Assembly: GCA_026990385.1 (NCBI GenBank) | Contig: JALXDL010000110.1 | Span: 1-64,000 of the forward strand | Direction of reading: 5' to 3' | DNA length: 64,000 nucleotides | DNA from: DRKI01 sp011051875 | GTDB lineage: Bacteria; Desulfobacterota; Desulfobulbia; Desulfobulbales; Desulfobulbaceae | Part shown: positions 45,187 through 53,475 of the stretch, one piece after another | Position numbering within the stretch: position 1 is the first letter of the stretch | Layout of the letters: each line of letters opens with the position of its first letter | The notes under the pieces: generated by a model | The model's input: only the letters and a program-made list of their open reading frames with translations | Database searches by the model: none | Told to the model about the DNA's origin: nothing | Program-made: the position numbers and the translations under genes

Positions 45187-45759
45187 ATGGAAAAGATCTA
45201 TGATCTCTGCCTTGCTCCATCCGCCGCGGCCCTCGATATCGCTGGCATCCTGGACGGGGAGCGGCTGCTCCGTCTCCATCCCCACTGGTACGTGGACGCG
45301 GTGGAGCTCCGGCAGGAAGGGCTGGCAGCCAGCCTGCGTGACCATGCCACCGGCCTGGCCTTCTCCCCGGTCGTGCGCCTGGAGGCCGCGCCAGAGACAG
45401 GGGATGGTGATACAAGGCGCCCGGTCATGCGTCTGCTCGTATCGGGATACCGGGCGGACGAGCTCTTTTTCTTTGCCGAGGGGGACCGTTCGCGGGTCCT
45501 GGTGCGCTATCCGGCCGACATGGTCAGCGAGGAGGACGAACAGGATGTGCAGCTCTGGATCCGCGCCATCCAGGAATACCTGCGGCTCTATACCGTCACG
45601 ACCCCGCGGACCCTCTTCTTCCGGCTGCTCATGAACCGGGTGATCCTGCCCATGAACCCGTCCCAACGCAAGATCTGCCTGATGATCGCCAGGATAACGG
45701 TTATCGAGCTGGTCGTGATCCTGATCCTGGTCCTCGGGTATACCTGGTACCTGCACTGA
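45187..45759 (+). CDS. Unknown protein with C-terminal membrane helices
   Basis: A 190-residue protein with a soluble part of about 140 residues (start KIYDLCLAPSAAALDIAGILDGERLLRLHPHWYVDAVEL, which may be an SRPBCC-like or other alpha/beta fold) and a hydrophobic C-terminal segment (ITVIELVVILILVLGYTWYL) anchoring it in the membrane. It does not match a family I know. It lies between a UspA gene (1-base gap) and the kinase-USP-CZB gene, so a part in the same signalling chain is likely. Confidence 0.7.
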   Translation: MEKIYDLCLAPSAAALDIAGILDGERLLRLHPHWYVDAVELRQEGLAASLRDHATGLAFSPVVRLEAAPETGDGDTRRPVMRLLVSGYRADELFFFAEGDRSRVLVRYPADMVSEEDEQDVQLWIRAIQEYLRLYTVTTPRTLFFRLLMNRVILPMNPSQRKICLMIARITVIELVVILILVLGYTWYLH

Positions 45760-45812
45760 CCAGCGGCCATCAGCGTCGGGCCTTGCCGGGTCGCATACGC
45801 CAGGAGTGCACC

Positions 45813-47726
45813 ATGTCCAGCCTCAAGGTCGGCGATACCCTCGACACCTTTGTCATTGACCGGATCCTGCACGGCGGGGCCATGGCGTCCATCTACCGTG
45901 CCAGGGACCTGCTCACCGGGCAGACCGTGGTCCTCAAGGTGCCCCTGGGCGATATCTTCAACCATCCGGTCCGATTCTATCATTATCAGAACGAGGAGCG
46001 GATAGGCCGCTACCTGGACCATCCCGGCGTGGTCCGGTTCTTTTACCGCCGGCGGAGCAGGCCCTACATCGTTCTCGAGTACCTGGAGGGCAGGGAGCTG
46101 CGCACCCTGGTCGGTCCCGGCCGGACCGTGGACACAGGCAGGGCCTGCCGCATCATTGTCCGTATCGCCCGGGTTCTTGAATACCTGCACAAGCAGGGGA
46201 TCTGTCACCTGGATCTCAAGCCCGAGAACATCATTCTCGCTGAGCACGATTTCCCCCGTCTGCTCGATTTCGGCCTGGCCAGCCGCCGCGGCATGGAGGA
46301 TCTGCTGGCCGAGGATTTCCCGGTTCCCCATGGCACCCCCTACTACATCGCCCCGGAACAGCTCCAGACCAGGGTCCACCTGGAGGCCAGCGATATCTAC
46401 AGCCTGGGGGTGCTCTTCTACGAGATGCTCACGGGACACCTGCCCTTTCCCCGCTCCCGGAAGGTCTCTGTGACCCGCTGGCGGCTCAAGGTCGACCCGG
46501 TACCGCCCCGCTGGTATGAGCCGGATATTCCGCCCCAGCTCCAGCAGATCATCCTCACCTGTCTTGCACGGGATTCCGGTCGCCGGTACGGGGACGTGGG
46601 CAGGTTGATCCGGGACCTGGATGATTTTCCCGCCCTGCCGGTGACCGAGGCCGGCAGGCAGAGGCGCCGTCCCTGGCAGTGGCTCGCCTTTTTCCTCCCG
46701 GCGCCGTCGCCTCCGGAGATCCCGGATGCTGTGCCCGACGGGGACCATCTCTACCAGGTCCTGGGCACGGTGATCAACGATGACACCTCGGACGCCGTGG
46801 TTGAGATCGCCCGCCGCAGAACCCTGCTTCACCACGGCCAGGCGACCCTGCTCTTTGTCATCGAGGAGGAGGGCGATATGTTTGTGCGCTACAGCAGGGA
46901 GGTGGAGGGGGAGCGGTTTCGCCACCGCCTGGAGCGCTATATCCAGCTCTTTCGCCACTACAACCTGGATCCGACCGTCCGGCTGGTCCGGGGCGAGGTG
47001 GTTGAGACCATCATCGAGATCGCCGAGCGGATCAGGGCCGACCTGATCGTCCTCGGACCGCCGCGCAGACGGACCTTCTTCTCCCAGTCGGTGATCGATG
47101 CCGTGATCAGCGCCAGCCGGCGGCCCGTACTGGTGGCCACTGGCGATGCCATGAACGATGACGTCTGGACCCTGCCGCGGCTCACGCCGGCTGAGCTGAC
47201 CGCCGGACAGGTACTGAGCCTGGATCTTTTTCTCATCGACTGCTGGTTCGATCACGTGGAGTGGCTGGCCGACCTGGCCCTGGCCCTGGTACAGGAGAAG
47301 GAGCCGGTCTCGGACAGGGACGTGCAGCAGTGCTGCCTGGCCAGGTGGCTGGATCTTCTCCGCTCCCGGCCCGCCTGGCAGCAGGTGGCGGCGCTGCTGG
47401 AACCGGTGCACGATGCATTGCGGGCCATTGCCCGGGATATGCGGGTGGCTGCCCACAGCGAGGAGCGGCTGCGCCAGCTCTACCTGGACCGGGCCCTGCC
47501 CTGTGCCTGCCGGTTCCGCCGCCAGCTGCAGCGGGTGAGCACCCTGGTTCGGCAACTGTCCGGCAACCAGCGTCTCGAAGAGGTGGAATCGCTGTCAGCC
47601 CTGCTCTGTCCCGTCTATTCCGACGGAGTGCCCACGGGCGGCCCGCTGCTCCAGCTCCATACCCTGCGGGAGTACATGCTTGACAGCCGTCTGCCACCGC
47701 CGGGCAGCAGGGAGGGCGCCTCCTGA
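45813..47726 (+). CDS. Ser/Thr protein kinase fused to UspA and CZB-like domains
   Basis: A 637-residue soluble protein. The Hanks-type kinase domain (about 8-275) has ATP Lys42 (VVLKVP), catalytic loop HLDLKPEN (132-139), DFG 152-154 and IAPEQ, so it looks active; its glycine loop is poor (LHGGAMASIY). A UspA-like domain follows (about 310-442; DLIVLGPPRRRTFF, RRPVLVATGDA). The C-terminal part (about 478-600) fits the CZB chemoreceptor zinc-binding motif: HVEW near 480, CLARW near 507 and His near 532, with the fourth ligand replaced by Arg. The gccagg-agtgcacc stretch before ATG 45813 contains ggag. Coupled by TGATG to the phosphatase gene. Confidence 0.85.
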   Translation: MSSLKVGDTLDTFVIDRILHGGAMASIYRARDLLTGQTVVLKVPLGDIFNHPVRFYHYQNEERIGRYLDHPGVVRFFYRRRSRPYIVLEYLEGRELRTLVGPGRTVDTGRACRIIVRIARVLEYLHKQGICHLDLKPENIILAEHDFPRLLDFGLASRRGMEDLLAEDFPVPHGTPYYIAPEQLQTRVHLEASDIYSLGVLFYEMLTGHLPFPRSRKVSVTRWRLKVDPVPPRWYEPDIPPQLQQIILTCLARDSGRRYGDVGRLIRDLDDFPALPVTEAGRQRRRPWQWLAFFLPAPSPPEIPDAVPDGDHLYQVLGTVINDDTSDAVVEIARRRTLLHHGQATLLFVIEEEGDMFVRYSREVEGERFRHRLERYIQLFRHYNLDPTVRLVRGEVVETIIEIAERIRADLIVLGPPRRRTFFSQSVIDAVISASRRPVLVATGDAMNDDVWTLPRLTPAELTAGQVLSLDLFLIDCWFDHVEWLADLALALVQEKEPVSDRDVQQCCLARWLDLLRSRPAWQQVAALLEPVHDALRAIARDMRVAAHSEERLRQLYLDRALPCACRFRRQLQRVSTLVRQLSGNQRLEEVESLSALLCPVYSDGVPTGGPLLQLHTLREYMLDSRLPPPGSREGAS

Positions 47727-48469
47727 TGCGGCTGGCCGTGTTTGCCGATATCCATGCCAACCTGGCAGCGCTGCAGGCCGTGGTTGCCGACATGGCTGAG
47801 CGGAATGTCCATCGTCACTGCTGCCTGGGCGATATCGTGGGATACGGCCCCCAGCCCAACGAGTGCATCGACCTGGTCCGTTCCCTGCCCCGGTTGATCT
47901 GCATCCGCGGCAACCACGATGCCGCGGCAACCTGGCACTATTCGCCCTACAGCATGCAGAAACAGGCCACTGCCGCCATTCTCTGGACCATGGATCAACT
48001 GAGGCCGGAAAACGCAGCCTTCCTGGAAGGGCTGCCGCTGTTGCGATCCATGGGCAACATGCTCTTTGCCCATGCCAATCCCTACAATCCCGGTGCATTC
48101 CGCTACGTGCTCGAGGGCAAGTATGCCCGCCGCAGTTTCGGTGCGACCAGGCAGCCGCTGATCTTTGTCGGCCATACCCATATCCCCATGATTATCACCC
48201 GGCCGAACATCTTCCGGATCACCTTTCTTCAGCCCCGCGGCCCGGTCGTGCACAGGCTCGATCTGAAGAAACGCCACATCATCAACTGCGGTTCCGTGGG
48301 ACAGCCGCGGGACCGGGATCCCAGGGCATGCTACTGTATCTGGGATACCAGGGAGCAGGCCCTGGAATACCGACGCCTGGAATATGACACCGCGGCCACT
48401 GCCGCAGGGATCAGGGCCATTGACGCCCTGTCCGATTCCATGATTCGCCGCCTTCGACGCGGTCTCTGA
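47726..48469 (+). CDS. Calcineurin-like metallophosphoesterase (protein phosphatase-like)
   Basis: A 247-residue phosphoesterase with all metal motifs: FADIHANLAALQ, LGDIVGYGPQPNE, IRGNHDAA, and GHTHIPM near the C-terminus. The family contains bacterial PPP-like protein phosphatases as well as nucleotide phosphodiesterases. Its start overlaps the kinase-USP-CZB stop (TGATG), so a kinase/phosphatase pair acting on common substrates is the simplest reading; substrate specificity cannot be seen. Confidence 0.88.
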   Translation: MRLAVFADIHANLAALQAVVADMAERNVHRHCCLGDIVGYGPQPNECIDLVRSLPRLICIRGNHDAAATWHYSPYSMQKQATAAILWTMDQLRPENAAFLEGLPLLRSMGNMLFAHANPYNPGAFRYVLEGKYARRSFGATRQPLIFVGHTHIPMIITRPNIFRITFLQPRGPVVHRLDLKKRHIINCGSVGQPRDRDPRACYCIWDTREQALEYRRLEYDTAATAAGIRAIDALSDSMIRRLRRGL

Positions 48470-48497
48470 TGCCGGCGGGCCGTGCGAACTGTCATGA

Positions 48498-48540
48498 CCT
48501 GAATTGAGCGTTGTACCCATCTGCAAATGGAAAAAGACAA
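48498..48540 (+). repeat. Dispersed palindromic element, copy D (left end only)
   Basis: cctgaattgagcgttgtacc (48498-48517) then catctgcaaatggaaaaaga, matching the left half of copy C. No inverted right end follows. It sits in the 105-bp gap before the heme-kinase gene. Confidence 0.75.
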
Positions 48541-48574
48541 CTCGTGCAGTGCCGGGTCCTGCGGAGGATGAACC

Positions 48575-50245
48575 ATGATACCGCGCTTCAACGACAACAA
48601 TCTCCGCCTCAGGTTCCTGATCCGCGCGGCCCTGCTGCTGGCCTGCTGCGGTTTCCTGGGCGCAACCCTCTACTATTTCCACCTCAGGGCGATGCTGGTC
48701 CGGGACGCCCTGGACACCTCGGAGATCATCCTCCTGGAGGTGGAGTCCATCCGCCAGTATGTCCGTGACGAACTGCGGCCGGCTATCTCCGGCCGCGAAC
48801 CGGCGGACACCTTTATCATCGAGGCCATGTCATCCACCTATGTCAGCCTCAGTATCATGCGCCGTTTCGGAGACAAGATGCCGGGATACAGCTTCCGCCG
48901 GGCCTCGCTCAATCCGCTCAACCCGGAAAACAGGGCCGATGATTTTGAGGAGGAGATGTTCTCCTGGTTCGAGGAGGATCCCTCCAGGACCATCTGGCGC
49001 GGTATTGTGGAACGTAATGGTCGGCTCTCGTTCGTGACCGTGGTCCCTGACTACATGGAGAAAGGATGTCTGCGCTGTCATGGCGACGTGAACAGGGCGC
49101 CGGCAGAGATCATCCGCCGTTACGGCACAGGCGGCGGCTACCGGTTCAGGGAAGGTGATCTTGCCGGGGTCGATTCGGTTGCCATTCCGGTGGCCCGGGC
49201 CTTTGCCAGGATCCGGCGCAATTCCATGCTTGTTTTTGTCGTGATCATGGCCGGGGCGGTTCTGCTCCTCTATCTCTTCAACCGTCTCTTCAACTCCCTG
49301 GTCATCCGGCGTCTTGTCCGGGTGAGCCGCGCCCTGGACAACGGGGAATCCGGGCCGCAGCCGGGACTGGACGAACTCGACCTGTTGCGGAGATCGGTGG
49401 CCGTGCTGTCGCACTATGTCCAGGCGGCCCGCAAGGGGGCCGGCCTGCTGCCCAACTTCATCGATTCCTGCCGCATCGGTCCACCCGTCCTCGGCGGTAC
49501 CTTCTCCTGGATCCATTCCGGCTACGATCTCAAGCACGGGCAGGAGGTGACCCTCAAGATCGGCCTGGAGGAGATCCTGATCAACCCCCTGTACTCTGCC
49601 TGCCTGCGGTCCGAATTCCGCCTGTTCTCCGGGTTCCGTCACCCCTGTGTACCCGCGGTCCGGGAAGAGCGGCACACCCTGCTCATCCTGGAGCCGCTGC
49701 CGGAAACCGACCTGGGCCGGTGGATCGAGTCGGACAGCAATACGGCCCGGAACAGGAAGATCATCCTGGAGCAGCTCTGCGACCTGTTGGCGGCTCTGCA
49801 CACCGAAGGTATTGTCCATCACGACCTGCGGGCCGAGGTCTTTCTGGTGGGCGGGGCCGGGGAACTCTGGCTCACGGACATGGGGTTGGCCGCAAAGACG
49901 GACGAACCGGACGTGATCCTCTCCTCGGGTCTCGGCCCGCAGGGCGATCCCCGCACCATGGCCCCGGAACAGTTGCAGGGAGAACGGGGCAATCCGCTCT
50001 GTGATATCTATGGGGTTGGTGTTATGATATACAGGCTGGTCACCCGGACCATGCCCTTTGCCGTTGTGGAGGATGATCCCGTGGACTGGCTGCGGGCCAA
50101 GAGGAAGATCACGCCGCCCTCGTCCCATCTGCCGGACCTGGATCCCGGGCTGGAGCGGGTCATCCTCAAGGCCATGGCCTGGGATCCGGAGGACCGGTAC
50201 CAGTGGATCGAGGATCTGTGGGAGGACCTGGAGCAGGTGCTGTGA
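48575..50245 (+). CDS. Transmembrane kinase-like protein with periplasmic CxxCH (c-heme) sensor
   Basis: A 556-residue protein. TM1 (about 12-34), a periplasmic domain with Cys165-Leu-Arg-Cys-His169 (GCLRCHGDVNRAP), TM2 (about 212-235) and a cytoplasmic Hanks-kinase-like domain (about 308-556). The sensor is clearly homologous to that of the histidine kinase at 38871-41456 (shared ESxRxYVRxxLRP and IIEAMSxxY). Kinase residues: Lys328 and Asp417 kept, HRD is HHD, DLKPEN is DLRAEV (metal-binding Asn lost), DFG is DMG at 435, MAPEQ kept. It may be a weak kinase or a pseudokinase. ATG 48575 follows ggagg. Confidence 0.88.
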   Translation: MIPRFNDNNLRLRFLIRAALLLACCGFLGATLYYFHLRAMLVRDALDTSEIILLEVESIRQYVRDELRPAISGREPADTFIIEAMSSTYVSLSIMRRFGDKMPGYSFRRASLNPLNPENRADDFEEEMFSWFEEDPSRTIWRGIVERNGRLSFVTVVPDYMEKGCLRCHGDVNRAPAEIIRRYGTGGGYRFREGDLAGVDSVAIPVARAFARIRRNSMLVFVVIMAGAVLLLYLFNRLFNSLVIRRLVRVSRALDNGESGPQPGLDELDLLRRSVAVLSHYVQAARKGAGLLPNFIDSCRIGPPVLGGTFSWIHSGYDLKHGQEVTLKIGLEEILINPLYSACLRSEFRLFSGFRHPCVPAVREERHTLLILEPLPETDLGRWIESDSNTARNRKIILEQLCDLLAALHTEGIVHHDLRAEVFLVGGAGELWLTDMGLAAKTDEPDVILSSGLGPQGDPRTMAPEQLQGERGNPLCDIYGVGVMIYRLVTRTMPFAVVEDDPVDWLRAKRKITPPSSHLPDLDPGLERVILKAMAWDPEDRYQWIEDLWEDLEQVL

Positions 50246-50312
50246 AGTGCGGCCGTGCCCCGGGTGTGCCGGCGGAAAAGAAACGCAACCGCGAAGCAGG
50301 AGAAGACAAGCC

Positions 50313-51299
50313 ATGAAAGAGACACCGCAACATAATCTCGGCCTGGACCTGGTCCGGGTGACCGAGGCCGCCGCCCTGGCCGCAGCGCGCTGGATGGGCA
50401 GGGGCTCCAGGGAAGAGGGGGACAGGGCCGCCGTCGATGCCATGCGGATCAGTTTCCACTCCGTGAATATCCGTGGCACGGTGGTGATCGGCGAGGGCGA
50501 GAAGGATCACGCCCCCATGCTCTACAACGGCGAGGAGGTGGGCTCGGGCAGCGGCCCTGAGATGGACCTGGCCGTCGACCCGGTGGAGGGCACGCGCCTG
50601 CTGGCGCACGGCCGGCCCAATGCCATCGCCGTGGTCTCCATGGCACCGCGCGGCACCATGTACGATCCCGGTCCGGCCTTTTACATGAACAAGCTGGTGG
50701 GGCCGGCCGAGACCAGGGGCGCGCTTGATATCCGGGCGCCGGTGGCCGAGAATCTCCGCCAGGCGGCCGGCGCCCTGGGCAAGGACGTGGACGACCTGGT
50801 GGTCTTTGTGCTCGACAAGGAGCGGCACATCGGGCTGGTGGAGGAGATCAGGGCCGCCGGAGCCCGAATCCAGCTCCACACCGACGGCGACGTGGCCGGC
50901 GCCCTGATGGCGGTGATGCCCGGAACCGGTATCGACCTGATGATGGGTACCGGCGGCACCCCGGAGGGTGTGCTCGCAGCCACCGCCATCAGGGTCATGG
51001 GCGGAGAGATGCAGGGTATGCTCGATCCCCAGTCCATGGAGGAGGAAGCGGCCCTGCTTGCCGACGGCTATGCCATGGACCGGGTGCTCACCTGCCATGA
51101 TCTTGTTGCCAGCGACGATGTCTTTTTCGTGGCCACCGGCATCACCGGCGGCAGCTTCCTGAACGGTGTCGAGTTCACCGGCAAGGGAGCCCGCACCTCC
51201 TCCATGGTCATGCGCGGCCACACCGGCACTATCCGCTACATCGATGCCCACCACACCTTTGACCGGCTGATGCGGATTTCCGCCATTGACTATGACTGA
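50313..51299 (+). CDS. glpX: Class II fructose-1,6-bisphosphatase GlpX
   Basis: Gluconeogenic phosphatase of 328 residues. It shows GRGSREEGDRAAVDAMR, VIGEGEKDHAPMLYNGEEVG, DLAVDPVEGTRLLAHGRPN (metal Asp/Glu), MMGTGGTPEGVLAA and the ISxxDxxFFVATGITGG-type motif (VASDDVFFVATGITGG). The upstream in-frame extension lies over the preceding kinase gene, and an aggagaag site precedes ATG 50313. Confidence 0.96.
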   Translation: MKETPQHNLGLDLVRVTEAAALAAARWMGRGSREEGDRAAVDAMRISFHSVNIRGTVVIGEGEKDHAPMLYNGEEVGSGSGPEMDLAVDPVEGTRLLAHGRPNAIAVVSMAPRGTMYDPGPAFYMNKLVGPAETRGALDIRAPVAENLRQAAGALGKDVDDLVVFVLDKERHIGLVEEIRAAGARIQLHTDGDVAGALMAVMPGTGIDLMMGTGGTPEGVLAATAIRVMGGEMQGMLDPQSMEEEAALLADGYAMDRVLTCHDLVASDDVFFVATGITGGSFLNGVEFTGKGARTSSMVMRGHTGTIRYIDAHHTFDRLMRISAIDYD

Positions 51300-51344
51300 T
51301 GCCGCCGGGCAACGTCCGGCCCGCCGTCCGGAAGCGGCCCTGTT

Positions 51345-52136
51345 TCAGCGTTCCCAGGTGGTATAGCCGATCTGCATGCGACCCGGGCTCGGCCCGGCCG
51401 GAACGTTGACCCGGAACTGGGCGTAACGACGTTCAGACGTGCGGACGCAGACATAGGTGCCCGCTGTCAGGTCGCGGACCGGTATGGGCTTTTCGGCCAG
51501 GCGCAGGGCGGCGCAGCCGTCCTTTCCCAGGGAGCGTTTTCCGGCAATGGCGATCCTGGCCCGGTTGCGGGGCGTGATGTAGCGCTCGAGCGGCGTCTTG
51601 GCCTGGAACCAGATATCAGCTCCCGGTCCGGAGCTGATGCGGCCCTTGTCGAAGTCGGCCATGAAGGTCTGCCGCAGTTCAAGGGTCCCGGTGCGATGGG
51701 TCTTGGGGGCCGGGAAGCAGTCGGCGCTCCATATGCCGGCATACTTGAAGGCAAAGCGGCCGGCCATGCGGAACTCGGGATCGCCCGGTTTGCGGTCGCT
51801 GGGCCGGTTGAGGGCGTCGCTGGTCCGGACGACGATTCCCTTGAACTGCTGGTGGGAGGTTGCGGGTTCCAGGGTCCGCTGAAACTGGATCACCTCGCCC
51901 CGCCACCGGCCCGAGATGGTATGTTCAAAAGGCCCGGCGCCGGTGTTCCTGGTGACCAGGGTCCGGCCGCTGATGCGCTCGCCGGTGCGGGTGAACTCGA
52001 GAAATCCCGTGTCCCCCTGGTGGAGATCGAGTCGGCAGCGCCACTGTTCAGCGGCCCTGCCGGGTCCGGCGGCAAGCAGCAGGAGCAGAAGTGATATGAC
52101 CAGGGCCAGGTGGTTTCTCGGTCTTCTGTGCATCAT
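51345..52136 (-). CDS. Exported protein of unknown function
   Basis: A 263-residue protein with a clear signal peptide (LALVISLLLLLLAAGPGRAAEQ, cleavage likely after AAxA-type site near 29). The mature part is beta-rich with a lipocalin-like opening (WRCRLDLHQGDTGFLEFTRTGERISGRTLVT) and basic C-terminus; two Cys pairs (WSADCFP, DGCAALR, TYVCVR) could form a disulfide. No family recognised. aggagg lies 5 bases before ATG 52136 and 8 before ATG 52133. Convergent with glpX. Confidence 0.7.
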   Translation of the reverse strand: MMHRRPRNHLALVISLLLLLLAAGPGRAAEQWRCRLDLHQGDTGFLEFTRTGERISGRTLVTRNTGAGPFEHTISGRWRGEVIQFQRTLEPATSHQQFKGIVVRTSDALNRPSDRKPGDPEFRMAGRFAFKYAGIWSADCFPAPKTHRTGTLELRQTFMADFDKGRISSGPGADIWFQAKTPLERYITPRNRARIAIAGKRSLGKDGCAALRLAEKPIPVRDLTAGTYVCVRTSERRYAQFRVNVPAGPSPGRMQIGYTTWER

Positions 52137-52252
52137 GATTTCCTCCTTGGCAGACGGATATGATCGTGGCACCGTCGTCCCGGTACCGGGCAGTCGGAAT
52201 CCGGCGCCGGAGAGACGAGGGGCGGAACGGCTTTTCCCGGCGGGAAAGGGAA

Positions 52253-53311
52253 TCAGAGGAAGAGTCCCATGCCGGGCATCAGGTCATGAATCACGTGGTT
52301 CTGGTACTGCCAGGCCGCCTGGATAAAGAGACTGCCGTCAAACCGGTTCAGCGGCGTACCGTTGAAGAATGCCTCGCGGATCCTGTTGGCGTCCCACAGC
52401 TTGGGATGGTAGTTGAGCTGGCTGTCGGCGCGTTTGGTCGCAAACAGCTTCTTCCTGGCAATGGCCTTTTTCCAGGCCTGGATCCGGACCTCCTTGCTTC
52501 CCTGGACCGCGATGATCTCCGCCACCGTGCCCCGGATCTTCTGCCAGCCCATGCCGCCGGCCGGCGACTGGTGCTCGGGGTGGCGGGCGAGAAACCTGCG
52601 GAACAGCTTGTGCAACTCACGGCAGCCGTCGAGAAAGTCCCCGGGGTTGTCGCGCTGGATCAGGGGCCGGCCGTCCTCGGGCTTGTATTCCCATTTCAGG
52701 TAGGGCCGGTCAGGAAAGGTGGCGACGGAGCCGTGTCCCACCGGCAGGATCTCGGCCACGGTGCCGATGCCGCGCTCCCGGAATTCGTCGAGCTTGGCCA
52801 TGATGTACCGGTAGATGGAGGATTCCCTGTCCAGGTTGGTGGCCCGCAGAGTCTTGTTGATGATCCTGTTCCACTCCCGGTTCAGGCCGACGAAGCCATG
52901 GTGGGAGAACGTGTCGGCAAAGACGTGGCTGACGACGCCGAGCAGGTGGAGGCCGTGCCGGCCGTTTCCCTCTTCCACGGCAAAGGTGCAGATCTTCTTT
53001 GCCAGGGAACTGTTTTTGCGGCAAACCAGCCGTTCGGTGAAAGTGGCGCTGTCCGGATCGTTGCCGGGCAGGAAGTGAAACGGAATCCACACCTTCCACT
53101 GCTCCGCGGCAATGGTGTTGGCATAGTCCAGGGGCTTGTGCGAGGTGGGGAGCGGCAGGACCGCGACATCACTGTCCAGATAGATCATCTTGTCATTCAG
53201 GGCGTCATCGACGAACTGTGACGCCTGGGCCACGATGCGGGCGCTCTTCGGCTTCATGCCGGCCGCCCTGGCCAGGGCATAGACTCCGTAGTAGTGCATG
53301 TCGAGCTGCAT
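52253..53311 (-). CDS. DUF6765 family protein
   Basis: A 352-residue protein beginning MHYYGVYALARAAGMKP and IVAQASQFVDDA, the DUF6765 signature. The conserved histidines and aspartates (MDMHYY-type start, LHLLGVVSHVFADTFSHHGFVG) resemble the zinc site of phospholipase C/S1-P1 nuclease-like folds, so a metal-dependent hydrolase is possible but unproven. A strong aaaggagg precedes ATG 53311. The 5' leader contains a c-di-GMP-I riboswitch with its own terminator, so expression should track the second messenger. Confidence 0.85.
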   Translation of the reverse strand: MQLDMHYYGVYALARAAGMKPKSARIVAQASQFVDDALNDKMIYLDSDVAVLPLPTSHKPLDYANTIAAEQWKVWIPFHFLPGNDPDSATFTERLVCRKNSSLAKKICTFAVEEGNGRHGLHLLGVVSHVFADTFSHHGFVGLNREWNRIINKTLRATNLDRESSIYRYIMAKLDEFRERGIGTVAEILPVGHGSVATFPDRPYLKWEYKPEDGRPLIQRDNPGDFLDGCRELHKLFRRFLARHPEHQSPAGGMGWQKIRGTVAEIIAVQGSKEVRIQAWKKAIARKKLFATKRADSQLNYHPKLWDANRIREAFFNGTPLNRFDGSLFIQAAWQYQNHVIHDLMPGMGLFL

Positions 53312-53370
53312 GGGGTTCCTCCTTTCTTCCGGGTTTGCGGGACAGGTTTCCGAAGCGGTGCCGGATGCAG

Positions 53371-53411
53371 AAAAAAAGCCGGACTGCCCTGTTGATAAAG
53401 GCAGCCCGGCT
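53371..53411 (-). terminator. Intrinsic terminator of the riboswitch expression platform
   Basis: Read on the minus strand: agccgggctgcc (53411-53400), an 11-base loop, ggcagtccggct (53388-53377), then seven U. The 12-bp stem is complete if one G-U pair is allowed. The 5' arm is the 3' end of the riboswitch aptamer, so ligand-bound aptamer and terminator are mutually exclusive. Confidence 0.88.
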
Positions 53412-53475
53412 ATCCTGTTGCCTGGACCCGTGGCTTTCCGTCCCCGGCATGATCGGGTTTGGCTTTTTCTTTATG
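53398..53475 (-). ncRNA. Cyclic di-GMP-I (GEMM-I) riboswitch aptamer
   Basis: On the minus strand the leader reads aaaaagccaaaccc, a short hairpin, then ggacggaaagccacgggtcc and ggatagccgggctgcc. This matches the conserved GEMM-I core (CAAACC, GACGCAAAGCCACGGG, GAUxGCCGGGxUGCC) with one change in the GACGC block and a 7-nt loop in place of the usual GNRA loop. The terminator just downstream shares its 3' strand, predicting an ON switch: c-di-GMP binding keeps the strand in the aptamer and allows read-through into the DUF6765 gene. Confidence 0.85.
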
